A DNA stretch of 64,000 nucleotides, from assembly GCA_001709035.1 (NCBI GenBank), contig LVKA01000015.1, positions 348,663-412,662 of the forward strand, read 5' to 3'. Source of the DNA: Candidatus Thiodiazotropha endoloripes (GTDB taxonomy: Bacteria; Pseudomonadota; Gammaproteobacteria; Chromatiales; Chromatiaceae). The position numbers and the translations under genes were made by a program. Positions 45,163 through 53,621 of the stretch are shown piece after piece (the stretch's first letter is position 1; each line of letters starts with the position of its first letter). The notes under the pieces are model-generated. The model made no database searches and was not told the DNA's origin. It saw only the letters and a list, made by a program, of their open reading frames with translations.

Positions 45163-46473
45163 GATAAACAGGACACCCATCCATAATTTGCCAATTTTAC
45201 ATACATCTGGCAATCTTTGTGGATCATCTGTTATCAAGGAGCGATACGATGCCAAAACCAAGGAAAACTCTGGTTCTGCTGGATCAAACCCCCTATTACC
45301 ATTGCGTATCACGCTGCGTCAGGCGTGCTTTTCTCTGTGGATTCGATACGCTTTCCGGGAAAAGCTATGAACATCGTCGACAGTGGATCGTCGATCGTAT
45401 GAAGCTGTTGGCTGAGATTTTTGCCATCGATATCTGCGCCTATGCCGTGATGTCCAATCACTACCACGTCATCCTTCATGTCGATACCCAGACAGCGACC
45501 AGCTGGTCTGAGCAGCAAGTCATTGATCGTTGGCAACATCTATTCTCACTACCGGTCATCGTCCAGCGTTATCTGGCCAGGGAGTCGCTCAGCCGGGTTG
45601 AACGAGATGCAGTCACTGAACTGACCACTAAATGGCGTATGAGGCTCCAGGAGATCAGCTGGTTCATGCGCTGTCTCAATGAGCCGATCGCAAGACAAGC
45701 CAACCAGGAGGATGGTTGTACAGGGCGCTATTGGGAGGGGCGATTTAAGTCACAGGCTCTGCTGGATGAGAAAGCCTTGGCTGCCTGTATGGCCTATGTC
45801 GATCTCAACCCTGTTCGGGCCGGACTGGCAGAGACGCCTGAGCAGTCAGAATATACCTCCATCAAAGAACGGGCTCATCAGTTCAAGAAAAACTCCGATC
45901 ATTCAGAGAGACCCAGCACCCCTGGCGGCCTACTCCCTTTTGCTGGCTACCCACGGGAGGATAGGCCCAAAGGCATACCCTTTCGTCTCAAAGACTATCT
46001 GCAACTCGTCGATTGGACGGGTCGGGCTATTTTGGAAAACAAACGGGGCTACATTTCTCAGCATGCTCCGCCTATTCTGGATAGGCTACAGCTCGATACC
46101 AAGCATTGGCTCTACATGACTCAGCATTTTGAGAGTCGATTTAACGGAATGGTCGGCGCTTGTCATGTACTTAAAGCGGCATGCAAAAAACTTAAGTTCC
46201 AACGAACGCCGAACCTTGGGGCAGTTTCAGAATTATTGAACTAGATAATCCTCTCAAACAACAACTTGAAAAACATCATCAGTAGGCACTGAGCGCGGGT
46301 TGTGCTTGTGTGTGAGAAATCAACCTAAAAGTGTCACGTCAAACTTCAGAATTAGACAATTTTACTCGTATCGTCACTTTATTTTACCGTTCAATCTAGA
46401 AATGCGGTTCATCTAATACGAACCTTTTTCCACCAAAAGCAAAACAATTTAAGAATGGGTGTCTTGTTTATTC
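45163..46473. mobile_element. REP-type tyrosine transposase element with inverted ends
   Basis: The left end GATAAACAGGACACCCAT and the right end ATGGGTGTCTTGTTTATTC (46455-46473) are inverted copies with two mismatches over 18 bases. The element contains one gene, the transposase. It separates an RHS tip on the left from a truncated ParE-like gene on the right. Related single motifs (TGTCTTGTTT) lie at 47241 and 52766. Confidence 0.7.
45249..46244 (+). CDS. REP-associated tyrosine transposase (Y1 HUH family)
   Basis: AAGGAG before ATG 45249 gives a 331-residue protein. It starts [20 protein letters not shown] and has the single-strand transposase HUH motif in MSNHYHVILH (His71, His73). The catalytic Tyr is probably in the helix around GRYWEGRFKSQ or the CMAYVDLNPVRAGL region, both standard for this family. 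Such proteins move or maintain palindromic repeats. A 308-bp fragment of this gene's 5' part occurs at 53077-53384, so the element has been active or recombined here. Confidence 0.9.
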   Translation: MPKPRKTLVLLDQTPYYHCVSRCVRRAFLCGFDTLSGKSYEHRRQWIVDRMKLLAEIFAIDICAYAVMSNHYHVILHVDTQTATSWSEQQVIDRWQHLFSLPVIVQRYLARESLSRVERDAVTELTTKWRMRLQEISWFMRCLNEPIARQANQEDGCTGRYWEGRFKSQALLDEKALAACMAYVDLNPVRAGLAETPEQSEYTSIKERAHQFKKNSDHSERPSTPGGLLPFAGYPREDRPKGIPFRLKDYLQLVDWTGRAILENKRGYISQHAPPILDRLQLDTKHWLYMTQHFESRFNGMVGACHVLKAACKKLKFQRTPNLGAVSELLN

Positions 46474-46743
46474 TGCTTGTTTATTCTGCTGATTCACCAA
46501 TACATCGCTCACGACTCCAAGCGCTACGCTACCCGCGTCGTACAGGACATCACCGACAAAGTGGAAGTGTTGTTGACAACGCCCCGCCTTGGCAAAAAGG
46601 TAGCGGAAATCGGCGAAGAAAATGTACGGGAAATCGCTATGTACTCCTACCGCATCATGTATGAACTGATGCAAGACACCATCTACATCCATGGCGTCTT
46701 TCATAAACGCCGGCATTTCAAGCCAGAGGATTTACAACGTTGA
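46459..46743 (+). pseudogene. RelE/ParE-type toxin with N-terminus replaced by the transposase element end
   Basis: From about 46495 the frame reads HQYIAHDSKRYATRVVQDIT, GKKVAEIGEENVREIAMYSY and HGVFHKRRHFKPEDL, a RelE/ParE-family toxin. The first 12 residues of the frame (GTG start, SCLFCLFILLI) are encoded by the end repeat of the element, so the native N-terminus is lost. No antitoxin gene lies upstream. The gene is probably inactive, though the frame is still open and of near-normal length (94 residues). Confidence 0.75.
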
Positions 46744-46801
46744 ATCTCTGACTGGTGATGGTAGCGTGAGGAGAACAGACCGACTACTTAACAGACTCAA
46801 T

Positions 46802-46832
46802 AAACGAAGGGGCCGTTGGCCCCTTTCGTTTT
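46802..46832 (+). terminator. rho-independent terminator after the ParE-like gene
   Basis: AAACGAAGGGGCC-GTT-GGCCCCTTTCGTTTT is a strong GC stem with flanking A and T runs, one bulged base. It can work on both strands. Confidence 0.8.
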
Positions 46833-47366
46833 ATGGATGTCCCCATCTATTCCCTTTTTGGTGAGTGTCCCGGTTCTCTGTATGACCAGGCTGGCATGGA
46901 TACTCCTGCAAAAACAGGAACCGTATCAGGTGACACGCTGAGCTTAATGGTATTGTCTTTGTTGCTGCGTTTAACTGATGAGAAAGCGGTTACCCGCCTT
47001 GACCTAAGTCTGGCCAAGACATGGCTTTAGAAGCCGAGTGGGTGTTTTAGACAGTCAAGTGCGGATCTTCATCAGGGCCAGGAAGAATCAAGATTACTTC
47101 CAATCAACAGGCCGGTTATATGTCAGCACAACAACCGTTAGCAAATTAGACCTGCAACATTGATAAACGTGAGATCTAAAAGGCTGTTTGTTGCAGCCCT
47201 AGAGATGAGTTTGGCTTGACAATCGGCAGGCGTCCATATATGTCTTGTTTATTTTGTTTATTTCATTGCTTATTTCTTGTTTATTGTCATGATATAAACA
47301 AGTACAGAAGCGAGGTCTAAATATTAGGGAGGCCCCCAGCTCTACAGAGCTATAACTAGCCAAGTT
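46833..47366. other. intergenic region with decayed repeat motifs
   Basis: About 530 bases without a supported gene; the small frame at 46833-47030 has no family features. TGTCTTGTTTATTTTG at 47241 repeats the transposase end motif and is followed by AT-rich direct repeats of TTGTTTAT. Confidence 0.45.
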
Positions 47367-47813
47367 TCAGAGCATTTTGAGTCTACCTTTTTTCAAGGTT
47401 TTGTTTAGCTCTAGCAGTAGTAAACTGATCCAGAATAATGTAAATATTACCACCTTCCCCCAACCGGTGGTTTCTGTAATATTATTTACTTGATTTAATT
47501 CGATAGTGTACTTACCCCATATCAAATCTATTGCACGCCAGCCACAAAATATTATAAATCCCCAGCTAGCCAAGCTAGAATTCTTTTTTTCAGACAACCA
47601 GGCTAATATTGCGCCAACAAAAAAAATAAGAAAGCCTAAAGAGATGTATATTAGCAAATACTGTTTAAATGCATCCTCTCCAAAAAGCTGGGATAACCTC
47701 TCAGCCTCAAAAGTCCATAGAGAATGAAGTAACAATACGACATTCCATATACAGTACAATACAAAAATTGACTTTAATTGTTCTATTTCAATTTTCACAA
47801 GAGCTTTAAACAT
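47367..47813 (-). CDS. four-helix membrane protein, candidate RHS immunity protein
   Basis: This 148-residue AT-rich gene encodes about four membrane helices (IFVLYCIWNVVLLLHSLW, LLIYISLGFLIFFVGAILAW, LASWGFIIFCGWRAIDLIW, VVIFTLFWISLLLLELN). It follows the RHS C-half gene by 19 bases on the same strand, the standard position for an immunity gene. If so, the toxin would act at or in the inner membrane. No family recognised; function rests on position and composition only. Confidence 0.6.
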   Translation of the reverse strand: MFKALVKIEIEQLKSIFVLYCIWNVVLLLHSLWTFEAERLSQLFGEDAFKQYLLIYISLGFLIFFVGAILAWLSEKKNSSLASWGFIIFCGWRAIDLIWGKYTIELNQVNNITETTGWGKVVIFTLFWISLLLLELNKTLKKGRLKML

Positions 47814-47832
47814 AATGATTAATATGGATAGA

Positions 47833-50379
47833 TCATCTAAAATAACATACCTCGATCTTACACTTTAAGAGATCACGTTGTAATTGCTCGTTACAATTAA
47901 TTCTCCATCGATCATGTGCAGGCGGTGACGAACACATGATCACACTAGCTCCAAAAGGTATAAAACCACCCTCTCCTGTAAGTGAATTACATTCCATAAA
48001 CATGTTATGTAGGCACTTCCTAAATTTATCATTTGCACGAATCACACATTCCATATCAGTAACTACCCTGATTGTGCAACATTTCAACCCTAACGGATCA
48101 AAATTATTAATTGGGCTACTCATAACATAAACATACAGATTATTTCCTCCATTTAATCCAATTGGATCAGATTGCAGATACCTTCCGGTGGTGGGATCGT
48201 AGTCCCGGAAGTAGTTGTAATAGTTATTGCTTTCCTGATCGTAATACTGCCCAGGAAACCCCAACGGCATCTCAACCTGTGCAACCGTTACCGCTCTCTC
48301 TCCAAACGGCCTACGATCACTATCCCAAACCACACTACCCGCACCATCCGTCGCCTTAACCACCGCACCCAAATGATCCGTATGCAGATAAGAGACCTGA
48401 ATAGGCGCCGCACCCTGCAACTGCGCCACCGGCTGCCCATCCAGATAGACATACTCCCGTATCGCCTGCCCCGTCTGGTCATACTCACCCAACAGCGCAC
48501 CACTCGGCCCAAACCGGAACCGGGTGATGGTGCCATTGACGGTTTTGCGCACCCGCTCGCCTTTACCATTATAGCCGTAGCTGGCCGTAGTCCCGGTTTT
48601 GCTAAAACCCACCATCCGATTCTGATCATCGTAAGTATAGCTGCCCAGCAAGCTGCTGATGGTGTTACCCGCAGCATCATATTGACGGGCATCGGTCGTC
48701 GTTCCGAGGGTCTCCTCCAGGCGGTGACTGTCCGCGGCATAGCTGTAGCTTTCTGAGACGCCATCTTCCGTGAGGCTCAACCGATTACCAATCGCATCGT
48801 AGCTGTAATCCAGATCCCCATAGGCACCAAGGGCATCGGTCAGTCGATCGAGTTCGTCATAGTCGAAGCTCTGGTCTCGGCTGCTCTGAATCAAATCCTG
48901 CCAGCTGGTGATGTTGCCGACCGGATCATGGCCATAGCTGTCATCCAGGACACTGCCCAGGGTCTGGGCAATGAGTTGGTAATCCTGATCGAAGGTACGA
49001 CTGAGTTGCAGGCCGTTACCAAACGCCAGGGCGTTAATCGGCCCAAAGGGCAGTCGCTGGATCTGACTGACCAGGGAGTGGGTTGTGCCGTCGGGTTTTT
49101 CCAGGCTGAGGCCGGTGAGCTGGCCCTGGGCATAGCTGTAGTGGACGATATGCCCGGAGGGGTAGCTCTGGCTGGTGAGTTCACCCTGGGGGTTGTAGCC
49201 GTAGGTGAAGCTGGTTGTTACCCCGTCCTGGCTGGTACGGGTGACTTGGGTCAGCTCACCAAAGGCGTTGTATTGGTAGTCGGCGGTTCCTTCCGCATCA
49301 CTCATCTGGGTGAGCTGGCCGATGCCATGGGTCCCTTGGTCGTAGGTATAACTGACGTTGAGACTGGTATCCGGGTAGCTGATGCCGGTCAGGCGGTTGA
49401 GGGCATCGTAGCTGTAGCTGGTGGTTACACTCCGGGCATCGGTCTGGGTGAGGCGGTTACCCGCTTCATCGTAGGTGTAGGTGGTCACCCCGGTGTCGGG
49501 ACTGGTCAACGTGATCAGGTTGCCCAGGGCATCATATTCATAGCTGGTGACCAGACCGGTGGGGTCGGTGACCTGGGTGAGGTTATCCTGGGCATCGTAG
49601 CTGTACTGGGTGATGCCGTTCTTGGCATCGGTGGTCTGACTGAGCCGGTTGAGGGGGTCGTAGGCCTGGGCGGTGGGATTCAGATTGGCGTCCAGGGTCC
49701 GGGTGAGGTTGCCATTCGGATCGTAGTCGAAATCCGTGGTGTGGTTCTGACTGTCGATCGACTGATCAAGTTGGCTCAGTTGGTCGTAGACCTGCTGTTT
49801 GGTGCGGGTCAGGGTACCGGTGGGGTCACTGACCTCTTCACTCAGTCGATTTCCCATGTCGTCCAGGGTGTAGTCGATACGATTACCCAGCTGGTCTTCC
49901 AGGCCGGTCAGGCGATGGGCGGCATCGTAGTCGTAGCTGATGCTGTTGCCATCCGGCAGGGTGACCTGGATGAGGTTACCCACACCGTCGTAGTCATAGT
50001 CGGTGGTGCGGCTGGTGGTGCCATCGCTGACGCTTTGCTGGATCATCCGCCCCCGCAGGTCGTAGCTTCGGGTGGTGGTCAGGCCATTGGGGCTGACGAT
50101 GGTGAGCGGGCGTCCTGAGGCATCGTGGGCGGTGATCTGGGTGGTCTGATTCAGGGCATTGGTGATGCTGTTACGATTGCCATTTTCATCATAGCCGTAG
50201 CTGGTGACGTCGGTGACATCCACCCTGGGTCCGTCGATGGTCTCTACCTGTCCGTGCACCGTATAGGTATAGCTGACCGTACGATCAGCCAATACCGTGA
50301 GAGGCAGCATCAGGCCCAGACTCAGGCCGGCCCAGAGGGTGAGGTTTTTAGGGGTGAATGTCATGGTGGGTTTGCTCAT
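47833..50379 (-). CDS. RHS repeat protein, C-terminal half of a split RHS with toxin tip
   Basis: The second ATG of MDMSKP (ending 50379) is best spaced from AAGG; 848 residues result. It begins with its own Sec signal peptide (LTLWAGLSLGLMLPLTVLAD) and goes straight into YD repeats (TVSYTYTVHGQVETIDGPRV, TSYGYDENGNRNS) with more than 20 copies. The RHS core ends in YDPTTGRYLQSDPIGLNGG and FDPLGL. The 83-residue tip that follows has nine cysteines and no recognised toxin fold. The core is GC-rich but the tip is AT-rich (47833-48084), as in exchanged toxin tips. It should form the second half of the RHS shell encoded with the upstream gene. Confidence 0.88.
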   Translation of the reverse strand: MSKPTMTFTPKNLTLWAGLSLGLMLPLTVLADRTVSYTYTVHGQVETIDGPRVDVTDVTSYGYDENGNRNSITNALNQTTQITAHDASGRPLTIVSPNGLTTTRSYDLRGRMIQQSVSDGTTSRTTDYDYDGVGNLIQVTLPDGNSISYDYDAAHRLTGLEDQLGNRIDYTLDDMGNRLSEEVSDPTGTLTRTKQQVYDQLSQLDQSIDSQNHTTDFDYDPNGNLTRTLDANLNPTAQAYDPLNRLSQTTDAKNGITQYSYDAQDNLTQVTDPTGLVTSYEYDALGNLITLTSPDTGVTTYTYDEAGNRLTQTDARSVTTSYSYDALNRLTGISYPDTSLNVSYTYDQGTHGIGQLTQMSDAEGTADYQYNAFGELTQVTRTSQDGVTTSFTYGYNPQGELTSQSYPSGHIVHYSYAQGQLTGLSLEKPDGTTHSLVSQIQRLPFGPINALAFGNGLQLSRTFDQDYQLIAQTLGSVLDDSYGHDPVGNITSWQDLIQSSRDQSFDYDELDRLTDALGAYGDLDYSYDAIGNRLSLTEDGVSESYSYAADSHRLEETLGTTTDARQYDAAGNTISSLLGSYTYDDQNRMVGFSKTGTTASYGYNGKGERVRKTVNGTITRFRFGPSGALLGEYDQTGQAIREYVYLDGQPVAQLQGAAPIQVSYLHTDHLGAVVKATDGAGSVVWDSDRRPFGERAVTVAQVEMPLGFPGQYYDQESNNYYNYFRDYDPTTGRYLQSDPIGLNGGNNLYVYVMSSPINNFDPLGLKCCTIRVVTDMECVIRANDKFRKCLHNMFMECNSLTGEGGFIPFGASVIMCSSPPAHDRWRINCNEQLQRDLLKCKIEVCYFR

Positions 50380-50426
50380 GTCCATGTCCTTGCTTCAATC
50401 AGGTCCTGTCGGTCCGGTTGTCTGGT

Positions 50427-52613
50427 TTACTGTACGGGGCTTTGCTGTCTGCTCAGCAGGCGACCTTCAGTGTCATAGGTGTTTTCGGTGCGTTGTTCAG
50501 GCTCGGTGACCGTCAACGGCTTGTTGAGGGTGGTATCCCAGGTGGTGGTGATGGTTCTGGCCTGGGGGGTGCCTGAGGCTTCGGTACGACTGAGCTCTCT
50601 ACCCTGAGAATCTCGGCTATAGGTTGTTGTATTACCGTTCCAGTCGGTTTTACTGGCGATGAAGCCATTGTTGTCGTATGTATAGGCTTGATTGTCTCCG
50701 CCGGAGCAGGTTGTGCAGCGATCGCCTTCGATGTGATCGACCTTCATCTGGCCTTGTTGTACGGTGAAGTGGTAGATACGTTCGGCACCGGCCGCATCGG
50801 TTACCGTGGTGGTGCCATCTGGATTGTAGGCAAACTCAACCCGCTCCGCATTGCCGGCATGCTCTGAGAGAATAGCCCTACCCTCGGTGTCATAGGCCCA
50901 GGTAGCGTAGAGATCACCGTTGTCGTCAGTAATACCAGTTAGATGATAAGGAAAGTCGGGATCTTCGTAGTGGTATTGACGTGTATTGTTATCAGGATAG
51001 GTCACACTGACCAACCTTCCCTCTGCATCATAGTCATACTCCAGATCACCATCCGGAGTGGTGATTGTGGTCAGGAATCCTGCTTCATCATAATGGTAGG
51101 TCAAGGTATCACCATAGTGACCGGTGACCGATCCCAGACGCCCATCATCTCCATAGTGATATAGAGTCGTCTGATGAGTAGTCGAGGTTTTGGAGATAAG
51201 TTTTCCATCGGAATCATACTTCTCAGTAGATCCATCTGAGGCCTTAAAACTCCAACCTGCATTATTACTAGTCAAACTCGATTGTCCTGGGTAGAGACTC
51301 TGCCATTGACCTGATTTGTAAAAAAAGACTGATACTGTTCCGTTAACTCGCGAAACATAGTTTATTCCATAATATGTACCTGTATCGAACTTATGGTTTA
51401 AGGTGTTTATAATCGGAAGTTTCAACACATACTCACTACCATGTCGAATTTGGCATAAACCGGATATATAATAAGCCGTGCTATTTGCCAATAATCCACC
51501 ATAAATATTTGACTTTAGTTCGCTCCAGCCCTGATAGCAGGCATCTCTAGGCGTATCATAGTGGGGTGTTTGTGTTACAGCTGGATAGGGATGCGCTTGC
51601 ACACCTTGATCGCCCATAGGTTGCTCGTATCCATTAAACCGTTGGCTGTAGTTATGACGCCAACGGGGACCCATACTGATATACCCATCCTCAATCGCTT
51701 GGGAGTTGTAAGTCCTTTGTACCTTAAGGGTACCATTGGCCAGGCTATAGTCAGTCTCGGTTTGGGACTTTTCACCATTTGCGGGACTGCATGGGTTGGC
51801 TTCTTTTGGAGGGCATACATTTGGAGGCACTCCAAGTTTGTATCTAGCGTTCTGTGTTACCCGAGCTCTAATACGATTGACACACATTTGTATGCCTGAA
51901 TCATAGATCTGCAAGTTTCCTAAGGGACATTGAACTGTTCTGTGTCTATTAATAAATCTTGAGCCTGGCCCATGCTCTTCACAAGGAACATACCTATAAG
52001 GTGCTACGGTACCCCAATAATCACCATTGTAAAAAGTATGATCGTTTACCTTGTATTCAGTGTAACTGATATCATACCTCGATGTTGTACTTATCCACTC
52101 TAAACCAGGTACTAATACAGAATAGGGGTAACAAGGATGTTGCTGAGTCGCGGATAACCTCTGTTCCATTAGGAAATCACTGAGCGCAGTGAATGCAGCC
52201 TCTTCTGTATCATAGGTTGGAAGAGGATTCACATTTATATGTTGAGGTGTATAAACCCAAGGCCCAACATAAACTTCCTCGTCAGGCATCTTGAAATTGT
52301 ACCTAATTCTTTCATCAGCGATATCTAAAGAAAATTGTTCACTCATCAATGAATAAGGTAAGCCTTTGCTCTCAAAATCTTCGATGGCATATGATTTTTC
52401 ATCATGGCATTGGCTACCGGATGTATTCGGATATGCTTTCCAGCAAAATGGAGCATCATTGGCTATTGAATTCAATGGGATGCTAAAAAAGCTGAGTAAT
52501 ATAAGTAGACTAAAGATGTTCGTGTAGTATAAATACCCCGCACTGTAACTACTCTTTGAACCTTGATTCAGCTGCAATAAGCTATAGATTGATCGACTAC
52601 TTAGTTCCTTCAT
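50427..52613 (-). CDS. RHS repeat protein, N-terminal half of a split RHS
   Basis: This 728-residue protein has an N-terminal signal or membrane segment (IFSLLILLSFFSIPLNSIAN) and a Cys-containing domain of about 220 residues (FCWKAYPNTSGSQCHDEKSY, YVGPWVYTPQHINVNPLP). DUF6531-like sequence follows (NPCSPANGEKSQTETDYSLA, MGPRWRHNY), then YD repeats (LTYHYDEAGFLTTITTPDGD). It stops after EGRLLSRQQSPVQ, exactly where the C-half product resumes. The gap to that gene is 47 bases. The 5' 1.5 kb is AT-rich and the repeats are GC-richer. Its paralogue at 53622-55793 ends at the same place. Confidence 0.88.
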   Translation of the reverse strand: MKELSSRSIYSLLQLNQGSKSSYSAGYLYYTNIFSLLILLSFFSIPLNSIANDAPFCWKAYPNTSGSQCHDEKSYAIEDFESKGLPYSLMSEQFSLDIADERIRYNFKMPDEEVYVGPWVYTPQHINVNPLPTYDTEEAAFTALSDFLMEQRLSATQQHPCYPYSVLVPGLEWISTTSRYDISYTEYKVNDHTFYNGDYWGTVAPYRYVPCEEHGPGSRFINRHRTVQCPLGNLQIYDSGIQMCVNRIRARVTQNARYKLGVPPNVCPPKEANPCSPANGEKSQTETDYSLANGTLKVQRTYNSQAIEDGYISMGPRWRHNYSQRFNGYEQPMGDQGVQAHPYPAVTQTPHYDTPRDACYQGWSELKSNIYGGLLANSTAYYISGLCQIRHGSEYVLKLPIINTLNHKFDTGTYYGINYVSRVNGTVSVFFYKSGQWQSLYPGQSSLTSNNAGWSFKASDGSTEKYDSDGKLISKTSTTHQTTLYHYGDDGRLGSVTGHYGDTLTYHYDEAGFLTTITTPDGDLEYDYDAEGRLVSVTYPDNNTRQYHYEDPDFPYHLTGITDDNGDLYATWAYDTEGRAILSEHAGNAERVEFAYNPDGTTTVTDAAGAERIYHFTVQQGQMKVDHIEGDRCTTCSGGDNQAYTYDNNGFIASKTDWNGNTTTYSRDSQGRELSRTEASGTPQARTITTTWDTTLNKPLTVTEPEQRTENTYDTEGRLLSRQQSPVQ

Positions 52614-52845
52614 CTATCAGTTCCTTAAGCGTAATATTTTCCTAGTGATTGCTTTTGGTCACATCGGTACGTCTCAAGCAATCCATTAAAAAACAAGAAA
52701 ATTAAAAAGTAGATGCGGAGTAATCTAGAAAGGAGGATCGAATTTTACTAGACATCCCTGTTCATTGTCTTGTTTGTTATTCCTGTAAAAGTTGATTTAT
52801 TGAAGAAACTATAATTTGTCAGATCATCCCCTTCACTGACGTAGA
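52614..52845. other. AT-rich spacer in the RHS island
   Basis: No gene seen. TGTCTTGTTTGTTA at 52766 resembles the end motif of the transposase element. Confidence 0.4.
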
Positions 52846-53076
52846 TCAAACAAAAGAATAAAACACGGCTGAAGAGGACCGCTCTTTTGTAACAAGTAAT
52901 GTACCCATTGGCCTTAAAACATCGAACATGCGTTTGAAAAGTTCAGTACTTAAGGCCAATTCTGAACTTAGACATACTCGATCTTTCTCCCGATTCATGA
53001 GGTAATCAATCGACTCTACATCTTCTCCCTCGATATCTTTCACCAGTGAATCAAATGTGATATTGGTTGCACTAGT
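52846..53076 (-). pseudogene. C-terminal fragment of an unknown protein, cut by the transposase fragment
   Basis: The last 76 residues of a frame read NITFDSLVKDIEGEDVESID, YLMNREKDRVCLSSELALST and LFKRMFDVLRPMGTLLVTKE, then stop. Upstream of 53077 the frame continues only through transposase-derived DNA. It may be the end of an immunity or toxin protein of the island; I do not recognise it. Confidence 0.5.
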
Positions 53077-53384
53077 GATAAACAGGACACCCATCCATAA
53101 TTTGCCAATTTTACATACATCTGGCAATCTTTGTGAATCATCTGTTATCAAGGAGCGATACGATGCCAAAACCAAGGAAACCTCTGGTTCTGCTGGATCA
53201 AACCCCCTATTACCATTGCGTATCACGCTGCGTCAGGCGTGCTTTTCTCTGTGGATTCGATACGCTTTCCGGGAAAAGCTATGAACATCGTCGACAGTGG
53301 ATCGTCGATCGTATGAAGCTGTTGGCTGAGATTTTTGCCATCGATATCTGCGCCTATGCCGTGATGTCCAATCACTACCACGTC
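53077..53384 (+). mobile_element. 308-bp 5' fragment of the transposase element
   Basis: This stretch equals 45163-45470 in length and in almost every base; I saw two differences (GTGGATC/GTGAATC and GGAAAACTC/GGAAACCTC). It starts at the same left-end base, GATAAACAGG, and stops inside the HUH motif codons (CACTACCACGTC). So a truncated transposase (about 75 residues) is left, then sequence changes to the RHS-type fragment. Confidence 0.9.
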
Positions 53385-53597
53385 TTGCCCGCCTTTACTC
53401 TGAAAATCACTAACAGCTTCTTCTTTAGAATTGAACAGAGTACCACCAGTAGTTGTTGGTGAAGCTTTCCACGACAAGGGTTCGGTTTTCGCTGGTAAGG
53501 CAATCATCATTAAGGGTGACATCATTAAACTGGGGACAACCAAAAACCTGTTCATATAAAACCAATTGCTCATATTCTTGTCCGTATTTAAAAACAT
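53385..53597 (-). pseudogene. N-terminal remnant of a third RHS N-half gene
   Basis: The frame starts MFLNTDKNMSNWFYMNRFLV (Met at 53597) with a hydrophobic signal segment and then [29 protein letters not shown]-type sequence. This lines up with FCWKAYPNTSGSQCHDEKSY and FCWKAFPSSMSGICHDDKAG of the two intact N-half proteins, although the cysteines are replaced by Ser or Phe. It ends at the junction with the transposase fragment (53384). So a third N-half gene once stood here and lost all but 70 residues. Confidence 0.7.
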
Positions 53598-53621
53598 TAA
53601 CTAAATATTAGAAAACTGTTC

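Noticed and set aside
46833-47030. 65-codon frame after the ParE-like gene
   Set aside because: It begins right at the terminator and has no recognisable features.
48928-50118. 396-codon frame on the plus strand opposite the RHS C-half
   Set aside because: The Val/Gly/Ile-rich repetitive product is the mirror of the YD repeats on the other strand.
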